Below, piece by piece: positions 15,142 through 22,774 of a DNA stretch of 64,000 bases. The notes beneath the pieces are model-generated. The model saw nothing but the letters and a program-made list of their open reading frames with translations, searched no databases and had not been told where the DNA came from. Each line of letters opens with the position of its first letter. The first letter of the stretch is position 1. Source of the stretch: Promicromonospora sp. MEB111 (GTDB lineage: Bacteria > Actinomycetota > Actinomycetes > Actinomycetales > Cellulomonadaceae); assembly GCF_030209445.1 (NCBI RefSeq), contig NZ_JARVSD010000007.1, forward strand, positions 372,001-436,000. The letters are read 5' to 3'. A program made the position numbers and the translations under genes.

Positions 15142-16833
15142 TCACCGGCGCACCTGCGTCAGATTTCCCTCCGGATCCAGCCGGATCTCCGCGTCCAGGC
15201 CCAGCCGCTCCAGGAACGCGCCGTCGTGGCTCACCACGAGCAGCGCACCCCGGTAGGCCGACAGCGCGTCCACGAGCTGGTCCGTGCTCGCGATGTCGAG
15301 GTTGTTCGTCGGCTCGTCCAGCACCAGGAGCTGCGCCGGCGGGTCCGCCAGCAGCAGGCGCGCCAGCGCCACCCGGAACCGCTCGCCGCCCGACAGCGTC
15401 GCCACCGGCCGGTCCACGGCGGCGCCCCGCACCAGGAACCGCGCCAGCCGGTTGCGCAGCTCCCCCGGTGGCACGTGCGGCGCGCCCTCCCGCACGGCGT
15501 CCAGCACGGAGGACGCGTCCGGCAGCACGTCGACCCGCTGCGGCAGGTACGCCGCGCGCTCGGTCAGCAGCTCCCCGTCCGCGAACCCCTGCCCGTCCCG
15601 CCCATCTCCTTGAGTGCTGGGTGTCTGCGGCCCCGAGGGGGCCTGGCCCGACACATACCCAGCACCCGACGGGGCAGGGGCGGGTATCGAGAGCAGGCGC
15701 TCCAGGAGGGTCGTCTTGCCGACGCCGTTCGGACCCGTCAGCGCGATCCGCTCCGGACCCTGGATCACGACCTCCCGGCCGTCCGCGCCCCGCAGCACCG
15801 CCAGCCGCCGCCCGGCCGGCACCCCCGGGTCGGGCAGGTCCACGGAGATCCGGTCGTCGTCGCGCACCGCGCGCTCCGCCAGGTCGACGGCGGCCCGTGC
15901 GGCGTCCACCTTGTCGTCCAGCATCCCGCGCCGCGCACCGGCGGACTTCTCCGCGCTGTTGCGCCGGTCGTTGATCACGGCCTTGACGTACTTGCTGTTC
16001 GCGGCGTCCTTGCGGCCCTTGCGCTCGCTGTGCGCGATCCGCTCCTCGGCCTCGATCCGCTGCCGCTTCTCGCGGCGCAGCGTCTGCTCGGCCGCACGCA
16101 GCGTCTGCGCCGCCGCCTCCTGCTGCACCTGGAGCCACGCCCGGTACTCCGAGTACGGGCCGCCGAACGTCGTCAGCGACCCGGCACGCAGCTCGGCCGT
16201 GTCGTCCATCAGCTCCAGCAGGGCCAGGTCGTGCGAGACGACCACCAGCGCGCCCCGCCAGCCGCGGACCAGCTCGTACAGGCGCTCGCGGGCGGCGCCG
16301 TCGAGGTTGTTCGTCGGCTCGTCGAGCAGCGCGACGGCGGCGCTCCCGGTCGACTGGCGCAGCCGCACACCGGTGATCGCCGTCAGCATCGTCTCGCCGC
16401 CGGACAGGGTGGCGACCGACCGGTCGAGGCCGGTGGGCAGGCCCGTCGCCGCCAGCAGCGCGACGGCCCGCTCCTCGACGTCCCAGTCGTCGCCGACGAC
16501 GTCGAAGTGCGCCTCGTCGACGTCGCCGGACTCGATGGCCCGCAGCGCGCGCACGACGGGCGTGATGCCCAGCAGGTCGGCGACCGTCGCGTGGACGTCG
16601 AGCGTGATGCGCTGCGGCAGGTAGTCGGCGGTGCCGCTCAGGGCGACCCGGCCGGAGGTGGGCGTGAGCAGGCCGGCGATGACGCGCAGCAGGGTGGACT
16701 TGCCGGCCCCGTTGAGACCGGTCAGGCCGGTGCGGCCGCGGCCGAAGGCGCCGGAGACGTGATCGAGCGCGACGGCGCCGTCGGGCCAGGCAAAAGTGAC
16801 GTCGTGCAGCACGACAGAAGGGTTGGACAACAC
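15142..16833 (-). CDS. ABC-F family ATPase (ribosome-associated, possible antibiotic resistance)
   Basis: 563 aa with two ABC cassettes and no membrane segments. Cassette 1 has Walker A GLNGAGKS (39-46), an LSGGE signature and LLDEPTNNLD. Cassette 2 has GPNGVGKTT, LSGGERFRVALARLL and VLDEPTNNLDI. They are joined by a long basic/acidic helical linker (about 230-330). ABC-F proteins bind the ribosome E site and some displace antibiotics. An extra 25-30 residues (GAGYVSGQAPSGPQTPSTQG and following) sit in cassette 2 just after Walker A and coincide with a DNA palindrome. The start is GTG 16833 with GGGAG upstream. A 12-codon leader peptide and hairpin precede it, typical of drug-inducible ABC-F genes. 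Confidence 0.85.
   Translation of the reverse strand: MLSNPSVVLHDVTFAWPDGAVALDHVSGAFGRGRTGLTGLNGAGKSTLLRVIAGLLTPTSGRVALSGTADYLPQRITLDVHATVADLLGITPVVRALRAIESGDVDEAHFDVVGDDWDVEERAVALLAATGLPTGLDRSVATLSGGETMLTAITGVRLRQSTGSAAVALLDEPTNNLDGAARERLYELVRGWRGALVVVSHDLALLELMDDTAELRAGSLTTFGGPYSEYRAWLQVQQEAAAQTLRAAEQTLRREKRQRIEAEERIAHSERKGRKDAANSKYVKAVINDRRNSAEKSAGARRGMLDDKVDAARAAVDLAERAVRDDDRISVDLPDPGVPAGRRLAVLRGADGREVVIQGPERIALTGPNGVGKTTLLERLLSIPAPAPSGAGYVSGQAPSGPQTPSTQGDGRDGQGFADGELLTERAAYLPQRVDVLPDASSVLDAVREGAPHVPPGELRNRLARFLVRGAAVDRPVATLSGGERFRVALARLLLADPPAQLLVLDEPTNNLDIASTDQLVDALSAYRGALLVVSHDGAFLERLGLDAEIRLDPEGNLTQVRR
15614..15665. repeat. palindromic element inside the ABC-F coding sequence
   Basis: Outer arms GTGCTGGGT (15614-15622) and ACCCAGCAC (15657-15665), inner stem GGCCCC/GGGGCC (15629-15634, 15638-15643). 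In frame with the ABC-F gene and encoding a Gly/Ser/Pro-rich insert. It may be a mobile palindromic repeat. Confidence 0.55.
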
Positions 16834-16864
16834 AGCAGGGACTCCCGGGAGGTGGCGTGGTGCC

Positions 16865-16896
16865 GACGCCCGGAGCCCTCGTGGAGGGCAGGCGTC
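16865..16896 (-). promoter_or_regulatory. attenuator hairpin in ABC-F leader
   Basis: Stems GACGCC/GGCGTC (16865-16870, 16891-16896) and GCCCTC/GAGGGC (16875-16880, 16884-16889), 3-nt loop. The 5' arm overlaps the stop codon of the 12-codon leader peptide, so ribosome position on the leader could decide whether it forms. Confidence 0.6.
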
Positions 16897-16933
16897 AGCG
16901 CGAGGTGTTCTCGTACCGGGAGATGCCCGTCAT
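16895..16933 (-). CDS. 12-aa leader peptide of the ABC-F gene
   Basis: Reads MTGISRYENTSR then TGA. AAGGA lies 5 nt before the ATG, an ideal ribosome binding site, which is striking for so short a frame. It ends 61 nt before the ABC-F GTG and its stop codon is built into the hairpin at 16865-16896. In known inducible ABC-F, erm and cat genes, drug-stalled ribosomes on such leaders change the folding of the downstream RNA. That mechanism is inferred here from layout only. Confidence 0.6.
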   Translation of the reverse strand: MTGISRYENTSR

Positions 16934-17046
16934 CACAGTCCTTGTCCGTAGCTCCCTCACACGCGCGGCACACCCGCAGGAGCGCACACAGCCTGACATG
17001 GGACGACGCCGGGGCGCAACGTGAATCACGGCACCCCCGCCGCCCG

Positions 17047-17619
17047 TCACGGCCGCGGTGCCGTGAGGTACCGCTGCACGGTGGGCCCCAGCCAGGCGAC
17101 GACGTCCGCCCTGGTCAGGTCCGCGGCGGGGCCGAACCGCAGCACGTACCGCACCAGCGCCATGCCGAGCACCTGCGAGGCGACCAGGGCGGCCCGCCGC
17201 GCCGCGTCCTCGCCGGCCCCGACGAACCGCTGCGCGAGCGGCAGGATCTGGCCGGAGAACACGTCGCGCATCCGCGCGGCCCCGGCCTCGTTCGTCACCC
17301 CCACGCGCAGCAGCGTCTGCAGCACGCTGTCGTGCTCCCAGAGGTCGAGGAAGTGCCCCACCAGTACCGCCCCGACGTCGTCCACCGGGATCGCGGCCAG
17401 GTCCGGGAGCACCAGCTCCACGTCGATGACCGCAGCGAACAGGCCCTCCTTGGAGCCGTAGTAGCGCATCACCATCGACGGGTCGATCCCCGCGTCCTGC
17501 GCGATGGCGCGCACCGTGGCGCGCTCGTAGCCGTCGGCCGCGAACCGTGCCCGGGCCGCGTCCAGGATCGACGCGCGGGTCACGTCGGAGCGGCGCCGCG
17601 GAGCATCGGTGTCTGTCAT
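17047..17619 (-). CDS. TetR-family transcriptional repressor
   Basis: 190 aa. The N-terminal DNA-binding domain (about 13-60) is clear: TRASILDAARARFAADGYER, then TVRAIAQDAGIDPSMVMRYY and the GSKEGLF recognition segment. The C-terminal ligand domain resembles the TetR_C_17-type domain of actinobacterial regulators. ATG 17619 was chosen since TACAGT lies 7 nt upstream. It is divergent from a flavin monooxygenase gene, and the 104-bp space between holds three copies of a CAACA-NN-CGTTG operator-like sequence, so it probably represses both itself and that gene. Confidence 0.88.
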   Translation of the reverse strand: MTDTDAPRRRSDVTRASILDAARARFAADGYERATVRAIAQDAGIDPSMVMRYYGSKEGLFAAVIDVELVLPDLAAIPVDDVGAVLVGHFLDLWEHDSVLQTLLRVGVTNEAGAARMRDVFSGQILPLAQRFVGAGEDAARRAALVASQVLGMALVRYVLRFGPAADLTRADVVAWLGPTVQRYLTAPRP

Positions 17620-17626
17620 GCCAACA

Positions 17627-17632
17627 ACTGTA
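17627..17632 (-). promoter_or_regulatory. -10 box of tetR gene
   Basis: TACAGT, 7 nt before ATG 17619, next to operator copy 1. Confidence 0.5.
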
Positions 17633-17634
17633 TG

Positions 17635-17704
17635 CCAACACACGTTGACCTTCGCCCAGCCGGTCCGCTACGTTGGTCAACAAGCGTTGGCAAACACTCG
17701 TTGG
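17635..17704. promoter_or_regulatory. operator-like repeats between tetR and monooxygenase
   Basis: Three 14-mers: CCAACACACGTTGA (17635-17648), TCAACAAGCGTTGG (17677-17690) and CAAACACTCGTTGG (17691-17704); the last two abut. Each is a partial palindrome CAAC/GTTG. Candidate binding sites for the TetR protein. Confidence 0.55.
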
Positions 17705-17723
17705 CCCACCCCAGGAGGACACC

Positions 17724-19130
17724 ATGGACACGGACGTCGTCGTCGTCGGGGCCGGCCCGACCGGCCTGCTGCTCGCCGGGGACCTCGCCACGGCCGGGGC
17801 GCACGTCACCGTGCTGGAGAAGCGGCCGGCCGGGCTGAGCAACCTGACCCGGGCGTTCGCCGTGCACGCGCGCAGCCTCGAGGTGCTCGACGCACGCGGC
17901 CTGGCGGACGAGCTGCTCACCCGCGGGCAGCAGGTCACCAGCCTCCGGCTCTTCCAGCGGCTCACCATCGACCTGGCGGACCTGCCGTCCCGGTTCCGGT
18001 ACGTGCTCGTCGCGCCCCAGTACGAGGTGGAGCGGCTGCTGCGGCGCCGCGCCGAGGAGGCGGGCGCCGTCTTCCGGCACGACACCCGGGTCACCGCCCT
18101 GGCCCAGGACGACGACGGCGTCACGGTCACCACCGCCGACGGCCCGGACCTGCGCGCCCGGTACGTCGTCGGCACCGACGGCGCGCGGTCCACGGTGCGT
18201 GACGCCGTCGGCATCCCGTTCCCCGGCCGGGCAGTGATCCGCTCGATGGTCCTGGCCGACGTCCGGCTGGCGCGGCAGCCCGCCGACCTGCTCACGGTCG
18301 CCGCCGCGAACGACTCCCTCGGGTTCCTCGCCCCGTTCGGCGACGGCTGGTACCGGTTCATCGGCTGGCACGGCGACCGCGACGTGAGCGAGGACGAGCC
18401 GGTCGACCTCGACGAGGTGCGCACCATCGCCCGCGCCACGCTGCACGACGACTTCGGCATGACCGAGGCGCGCTTCCTGTCCCGCTTCCACGCCGACGAG
18501 CGGCAGGCGCCCGCCTACCGCGCGGGCCGCGTCCTCCTGGCCGGCGACGCCGCGCACGTGCACAGCCCCGCGGGCGGGCTCGGCATGAACACCGGCATGC
18601 AGGACGCCGCGAACCTCGGCTGGCGGCTCGCCGCCGCGCTGCGCCTGCCCGACGACGCGGCGGACGCCGTGCTCGACGGCTACGAGGCCGAACGGCACCC
18701 GGTGGGGCGGCAGGTGCTGCGCACCAGCGGCGGGATCCTGCGGGTCGCCACCCTGCCGGGGCCGCTGGTCGCGGCTGTACGGCGCAGCGTCGTCGGCCTG
18801 GTCTCCCGGGTGGCCCCGGTCCGCCGGCGGGCGGCGCTCACGGTGTCCGCGCTGGGCGTCGCCTACCCGCACCCCCGCGGAGCGCACCCGCTGGTCGGCA
18901 GCCGGGCGCGGGACCTCCCGCTGGAGGGCGGGTCGCGTCTCGCCGAGGCCCTCCGCGCCGGGCGGTTCGTGCTGGTCGCCCCGGCGGACGCGCCGGCTCC
19001 CGGCCTGCCGGCCGCGCCCGGCGAGGTCGACCCGGCCGAGCGCGTCGTCGTCCGCCGGTCCGACGGCGGCGCGACCGCCCTGCTGGTGCGCCCCGACGGC
19101 TACGTGGCCGGCGCGGTCGCGGGTGCGTGA
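17724..19130 (+). CDS. FAD-dependent monooxygenase (class A, aromatic-hydroxylase type)
   Basis: 468 aa. The Rossmann FAD site GAGPTG is at 9-14, the DG motif is GTDGARSTVRDAVG, and the GD motif with the FAD-pyrophosphate site is LLAGDAAHVHSPAGGLGMNT. A thioredoxin-like C-terminal part starts after about residue 370. The family hydroxylates phenols, polyketides or rifamycins with NAD(P)H and O2. GGAGG lies 6-7 nt before the ATG. Divergent regulation by the adjacent TetR gene suggests induction by a xenobiotic or antibiotic, but no substrate can be named. It ends in a hairpin overlapping the stop codon. Confidence 0.88.
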   Translation: MDTDVVVVGAGPTGLLLAGDLATAGAHVTVLEKRPAGLSNLTRAFAVHARSLEVLDARGLADELLTRGQQVTSLRLFQRLTIDLADLPSRFRYVLVAPQYEVERLLRRRAEEAGAVFRHDTRVTALAQDDDGVTVTTADGPDLRARYVVGTDGARSTVRDAVGIPFPGRAVIRSMVLADVRLARQPADLLTVAAANDSLGFLAPFGDGWYRFIGWHGDRDVSEDEPVDLDEVRTIARATLHDDFGMTEARFLSRFHADERQAPAYRAGRVLLAGDAAHVHSPAGGLGMNTGMQDAANLGWRLAAALRLPDDAADAVLDGYEAERHPVGRQVLRTSGGILRVATLPGPLVAAVRRSVVGLVSRVAPVRRRAALTVSALGVAYPHPRGAHPLVGSRARDLPLEGGSRLAEALRAGRFVLVAPADAPAPGLPAAPGEVDPAERVVVRRSDGGATALLVRPDGYVAGAVAGA

Positions 19131-19141
19131 CCCGCGACCGC
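19113..19141. terminator. hairpin overlapping the monooxygenase stop codon
   Basis: 12-bp perfect stem GCGGTCGCGGGT/ACCCGCGACCGC with a 5-nt loop, between convergent genes. Confidence 0.5.
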
Positions 19142-19169
19142 CGGCGACGTCGGCCTGGTGCCCGGCGGC

Positions 19170-19742
19170 TCAGTACTCGTAGCTGTAGCCGGACGTGCTC
19201 TCGTCGAAGAAACCCTCCCGGAACTCCGGGATGCTGAACAGGATGACGATCCCGACGACCAGGAGCAGGGTCAGCCCGATCGTCACCCAGCCCGTGATGA
19301 TGCCGACCAGGCCCATGCCGCCGTTGTCGGCCTGGCCCTCCTTCTGCGCCCTGCGGCTCAGGTGCCCCGTGATGATCGCCGGGATCCCGGCCAGGAAGCC
19401 GCCGACACCGCAGGCGAACAGCAGGATGACGCTGAGGATGCCCAGCACGAGGGACCAGACCCCGAGCGAGTTCTTCTCCAGCGGTGCGGCGTAGCCGTAG
19501 TAGGGCGCGCCGTACGGGTAGGGCTGCTGCCCCGGGTACGGCTGGGGCGGGTAGGGCTGGGCCGGGTAGGGCTGTCCCTGCTGGTCCCACTGCTGCTGCT
19601 GATACGGCTGCTGGTAGGGGCTCGGCGGTCCGGCCTGGCCGGGCGCGGACCCTGGTCCGGGACCATAGGCCGGGCCGGGCTGCGGGGCGTCCGGCTGCTT
19701 CGGCGGGTCGTAGGGCGACTTCCACTCGTCGGGCTGGCTCAT
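19170..19742 (-). CDS. DUF4190 membrane protein, type A copy 1
   Basis: 190 aa. A long Pro/Gln/Tyr/Gly-rich cytoplasmic N-terminus (about 1-90) is followed by two membrane helices: NSLGVWSLVLGILSVILLFA, then the DUF4190 loop IPAIITGHLSRRAQKEG and ADNGGMGLVGIITGWVTIGL. The short C-terminal tail is acidic and aromatic. ATG 19742 has AAGGGGGA just upstream. Closest neighbour-paralogue is the gene at 20552 (shared ADNGGMGL). Function unknown; such proteins are common in actinobacterial membranes. Confidence 0.85.
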   Translation of the reverse strand: MSQPDEWKSPYDPPKQPDAPQPGPAYGPGPGSAPGQAGPPSPYQQPYQQQQWDQQGQPYPAQPYPPQPYPGQQPYPYGAPYYGYAAPLEKNSLGVWSLVLGILSVILLFACGVGGFLAGIPAIITGHLSRRAQKEGQADNGGMGLVGIITGWVTIGLTLLLVVGIVILFSIPEFREGFFDESTSGYSYEY

Positions 19743-19803
19743 GCCTCCCCCTTCCACGGGGTGCGCGGGATGCTGCGTGCTGCCGCAGGCCGCCGGACCG
19801 CGG

Positions 19804-20427
19804 TCATACCTGGGTCACCGAGAATGCCGCCCCGAGGAGCCCGACCACCAGGAAGACGATCCAGACCAGCACCGCGGCGCCGGTCAGCGCCACGTTGATC
19901 CAGCCCAGGACCAGGCCCGCCGTCGCCGAACCGGGGTTGTTCGCCAGGCCCTCGCGGACCGCCTTGTGGCTGGCGTTCCCGGTGACGATGGCGACGATGC
20001 CCAGGACGAGCGGGCAGAGGATCCAGCTCAGGATGCCCGTCACCAGCGACCAGACGCCCAGGTCGTTCTTCGGGGGCGCGACCGGGTAGGCGTACTGCGG
20101 CGGAGCGCCGTACTGGTACGCGGCGGGGCCCTGCGGCGGGTACGGCTGCACCTGGCCGGAGGAGTACTGGCCGGACGGGTACTGGCCGGACGGGTACTGA
20201 CCCGAGGGATAAGGGCCGGGCTGACCCGGGTACGGGACCTGCTGGCCCGACGGGTGCTGCACGGGATACCCGTACGCGGGGCCCGGGGGCGGCGCCGGGG
20301 GCGTGGGCGCGACCGCCGTCTGCTCCCCGGTCGGCTGGTCCGGCGCCGTCTGCTCGACCGGCGGCTGCGGGCCGGCCGGCTGGTCGTTCGGGTCCCGCGG
20401 GCCGTGCCCGTCGTCGGGCTGGGTCAT
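19804..20427 (-). CDS. DUF4190 membrane protein, type B copy 1
   Basis: 207 aa. The Pro-rich N-terminus contains four near-identical pentapeptides (YPSGQ). The DUF4190 core is NDLGVWSLVTGILSWILCPL, AIVTGNASHKAVREGLANNP and GLVLGWINVALTGAAVLVWI, giving two to three helices. ATG 20427 has GGAAGG 7 nt upstream. Features shared with the 21238 gene but not with the other two are CPL-x-LGI and GLANN...LGWINV. Part of a four-gene tandem array. Confidence 0.85.
   Translation of the reverse strand: MTQPDDGHGPRDPNDQPAGPQPPVEQTAPDQPTGEQTAVAPTPPAPPPGPAYGYPVQHPSGQQVPYPGQPGPYPSGQYPSGQYPSGQYSSGQVQPYPPQGPAAYQYGAPPQYAYPVAPPKNDLGVWSLVTGILSWILCPLVLGIVAIVTGNASHKAVREGLANNPGSATAGLVLGWINVALTGAAVLVWIVFLVVGLLGAAFSVTQV
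20153..20212 (-). repeat. 15-bp tandem repeat coding YPSGQ
   Basis: About four copies of a unit like GGACGGGTACTGGCC within the Pro-rich N-terminus of the DUF4190 gene. A coding repeat in low-complexity sequence. Confidence 0.7.
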
Positions 20428-20481
20428 CGTGCTGCCTTCCATGCTCGGGCGCGCCAGGGGGCGCTGACGGGAGACGACGAG

Positions 20482-20531
20482 TCAGCCCGCCGCACGACCG
20501 AGGGAGTCTCACCTCGGGTGCGGCGGGCTGA
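20482..20531 (-). terminator. hairpin after DUF4190 type A copy 2
   Basis: 14-bp perfect stem (20482-20495 with 20518-20531) plus inner CCGAGG/CCTCGG pairing, 21 nt past the stop. It separates the two A-B halves of the array. Confidence 0.7.
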
Positions 20532-20551
20532 CCGGCTGCTGCGGAGCGGGC

Positions 20552-21106
20552 TCAGCTGTTCTCGAGCTCGTCCATGAGCTCCTGGAGCTCAGGGTCCATG
20601 GTCGCGCCGGAGTCGCCGAGCTCCTGCTCGTAGCTGTTCTCGAAGCTGTCCTGGAACTCCGGGGTCGAGACCAGGAAGGCCGCGAACGCGATGTAGGCGA
20701 TCACGCCGAGCGTGACCAGCACCGTCCCGATCCAGCCCAGGACGAGACCGGCGAGGCCCATGCCACCGTTGTCCGCGAGACCCTCGCGCTGCGCCTGCCG
20801 GCTCTTGGTACCGGTGATGATTGCGGCGATACCCGTGAGCAGACCGCAGCCGAGCACGGACAGGATGCCGAGCACGAGCGACCAGACGGCGAGGCTGTTC
20901 TTCGGCAGCGGCGCGCCGTAGGCGGGCTGACCGCCCTGCGCGTAGACCGGCTGCTGCTGGTCGTACGGCTGCTGCCCGTACGGCGCCTGCTGGTACGGGG
21001 CGGGCTGGCCGGGGACCGGGCCCGGAGCCGGTGTCGCCGGCTGTCCCTGCTCGGGCGGCTGCTGCGGCGGGTCGTAGGGCGACTGGCCGCCGTCAGGCTG
21101 GGTCAT
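20552..21106 (-). CDS. DUF4190 membrane protein, type A copy 2
   Basis: 184 aa. Pro/Gln/Tyr-rich N-terminus to about 75, then NSLAVWSLVLGILSVLGCGL, AAIITGTKSRQAQREG and ADNGGMGLAGLVLGWIGTVL, with a long acidic C-terminal tail rich in Glu. ATG 21106 has AGAGAGG about 7 nt upstream. Most like the 19170 gene. Confidence 0.85.
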   Translation of the reverse strand: MTQPDGGQSPYDPPQQPPEQGQPATPAPGPVPGQPAPYQQAPYGQQPYDQQQPVYAQGGQPAYGAPLPKNSLAVWSLVLGILSVLGCGLLTGIAAIITGTKSRQAQREGLADNGGMGLAGLVLGWIGTVLVTLGVIAYIAFAAFLVSTPEFQDSFENSYEQELGDSGATMDPELQELMDELENS

Positions 21107-21171
21107 CGTGCTACCTCTCTGCTTGCGGTGAGCCGGGGGACTGGACCGGCCCGGAGGTGCCAAACCTACAG

Positions 21172-21215
21172 GTAGGACGCCCCGCGCGGCAGGAAAACCG
21201 CGCGGGGAGTCCTAC
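21172..21215 (-). terminator. hairpin after DUF4190 type B copy 2
   Basis: 18-bp stem (21172-21189 with 21198-21215) with one mismatch, 8-nt loop, 23 nt past the stop. Very GC-rich. Confidence 0.75.
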
Positions 21216-21237
21216 CCGTGTTCGCACGTGCGCGGGG

Positions 21238-21891
21238 TCAGTAGTTCCAGTCGTTGGGGTCCATGTCTTCCCATCCGTTCAGGCCGCCGGCGAACAGCCC
21301 GACCGCCAGCGCGATGACGAAGAACACGATGGCGAGCACGACCAGCACCACGTTGATCCAGCCCAGGATCAGACCCGCGGTGCCCATGCCGCGGTTGTTC
21401 GCCAGGCCCGCGTCGGCGGCCCGGCGGCTCATCGTGCCTGTGATGATCGCCGCGATCCCGAGCAGGAGCGGGCAGAACACATAGCTGAGGATGCCCGTGA
21501 TCAGCGCCCACACACCCAGGTCGTTCTTGGGCGGCGTCTGCCCGTACCCGTACTGCGGTGCGGCCGGGGCGCCGGGCTGGCCGTAGGGCGTCGGGACGCC
21601 CTGCTGCCCGTAGGGTGCGCCCGCGTCGGGACCGGCCGCCGAGCCCGGGTACGGCTCCTGCGGGCCGGGCTGCTGCGGGCCGGGTTGCTGCGGGCCGGGC
21701 TGCTGCGGGCCGGGCTGCTGCGGTGTGGGCTGCTGTCCGGCGGGCTGCTGCTCCGCGCGGTACGGCTCGCCCGGAAGAGGCTGCGTGGGTGTCGGGTCCG
21801 AACCCTGCGAAGGGGTCGACCCGGGCAACGGCTGCGTAGGCGGCGTCTCCCGCTGGGGATCGCGCGGCGTACCGCCCTCGTTCTCGGTCAT
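21238..21891 (-). CDS. DUF4190 membrane protein, type B copy 2
   Basis: 217 aa. The N-terminal 120 residues are Pro/Gln/Gly-rich and include a run of QPGPQ pentapeptides encoded by a perfect 15-bp tandem repeat. The membrane part is NDLGVWALITGILSYVFCPL, AAIITGTMSRRAADAGLANN and GLILGWINVVLVVLAIVFFV. The short tail ends in aromatic/acidic residues. It is the first gene of the array on this strand; no clear -10 box was seen. Confidence 0.85.
   Translation of the reverse strand: MTENEGGTPRDPQRETPPTQPLPGSTPSQGSDPTPTQPLPGEPYRAEQQPAGQQPTPQQPGPQQPGPQQPGPQQPGPQEPYPGSAAGPDAGAPYGQQGVPTPYGQPGAPAAPQYGYGQTPPKNDLGVWALITGILSYVFCPLLLGIAAIITGTMSRRAADAGLANNRGMGTAGLILGWINVVLVVLAIVFFVIALAVGLFAGGLNGWEDMDPNDWNY
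21661..21720 (-). repeat. 15-bp tandem repeat, four units, coding QPGPQ
   Basis: Units of CGGGCCGGGCTGCTG at 21661, 21676 (one T/C change), 21691 and 21706. Coding low complexity, prone to slippage. Confidence 0.8.
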
Positions 21892-21994
21892 GAGGCTGCC
21901 TTCCCTTCCAGTTCAGGGAGCTGGGAGCACCGGGACCGATGCCCCTCCTCCACCTAACCAGGGATGACGCAGACCTGCGCGCGCGGCAGTGCCC

Positions 21995-22774
21995 TCACTC
22001 GCGCCGCCAGGTCTCCACCTGGTGCGCCAGCACGAAGCCCAGGCGCTCGTAGACGCGGCGCGCGGGCGCGTTGTCGTCGTAGAGGCCGAGCGTCACCAGC
22101 CCGTGCTCCGCGACGCCGTCCGCCGTCATGCGGGCCGTCAGGGCGCTGCCCAGCCCCCGCCCGCGGCGCGTCGGGTCGGTCCCGATCGACCCGAGGTGGA
22201 CGGACCCGGTCGGGGTCGGGGTCGCCGATCCCACGGCGACCAGCGCGCCGGCGCGCTCCCCGGGGGACGCAGACGGGGCACGCACCCCGTACCAGCGGGT
22301 CAGTCGTGCCCGGGGTCCCGACGCGCCGGAACGCGTGCGGGGGTTCGCCCGGGCGAGCAGGCCGACGATCTCGTCGGTGTGCCGGTCCAGGTCGAGCACC
22401 TCGACGGCCGGCGACCCGTCGCGCACGGGCGGCGCCACCTCCGTGACCATGCGGTCCCAGGTGGAATCCGGCGCGAGGCCCCAGCCCGCGAGGGTCTCGC
22501 CGGCCAGGGCCCCGGTGCCGCGGGTCACCGTGGCGGCCACGACGTCGCCGTCGGGCACCACCGTGGTCATCAGGCGCGCCAGCCGGTCGGCCCGGCCGAC
22601 GGCGTTGAGCCACCGGCCGGGCCGCTCCCCCGTCGGGTCGACGAGCTCGACGACGGCGGCCGCACCGGCGTCGTCCGGACTCGTCCGGTCCGTCCAGGTC
22701 CGCGTGACCTCGAAGAAGTCGGAGCGCGCCCGGTGGAAGACGTGGTCGAGCCCGTGGCCGCCCAGCCGCGTCAC
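21995..22774 (-). CDS. GNAT-family N-acetyltransferase
   Basis: 259 aa. The C-terminal half has the acetyl-CoA-binding pattern [20 protein letters not shown] (R-x-x-G-x-G type) and the closing [14 protein letters not shown]. The N-terminal half looks like a degenerate second GNAT lobe. The GTG start overlaps the aspS stop by four bases (GTGA), so it is translated from the aspS transcript. Substrate unknown. Confidence 0.8.
   Translation of the reverse strand: MTRLGGHGLDHVFHRARSDFFEVTRTWTDRTSPDDAGAAAVVELVDPTGERPGRWLNAVGRADRLARLMTTVVPDGDVVAATVTRGTGALAGETLAGWGLAPDSTWDRMVTEVAPPVRDGSPAVEVLDLDRHTDEIVGLLARANPRTRSGASGPRARLTRWYGVRAPSASPGERAGALVAVGSATPTPTGSVHLGSIGTDPTRRGRGLGSALTARMTADGVAEHGLVTLGLYDDNAPARRVYERLGFVLAHQVETWRRE

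Noticed and set aside
14293-17838. Very long antisense open frame (over 1,100 codons) across the chitinase, ABC-F and TetR genes
   Set aside because: Arg/Gly/Ala-rich text without motifs, opposite to well-supported genes; a product of extreme GC at third codon positions.
20153-20212. 15-bp repeats considered as an iteron or binding array
   Set aside because: They encode YPSGQ in a Pro-rich protein tail and do not extend outside the gene.
21661-21720. Regular 15-bp repeats considered as a CRISPR-like array
   Set aside because: Units are contiguous with no spacers and encode QPGPQ in frame; coding low complexity.
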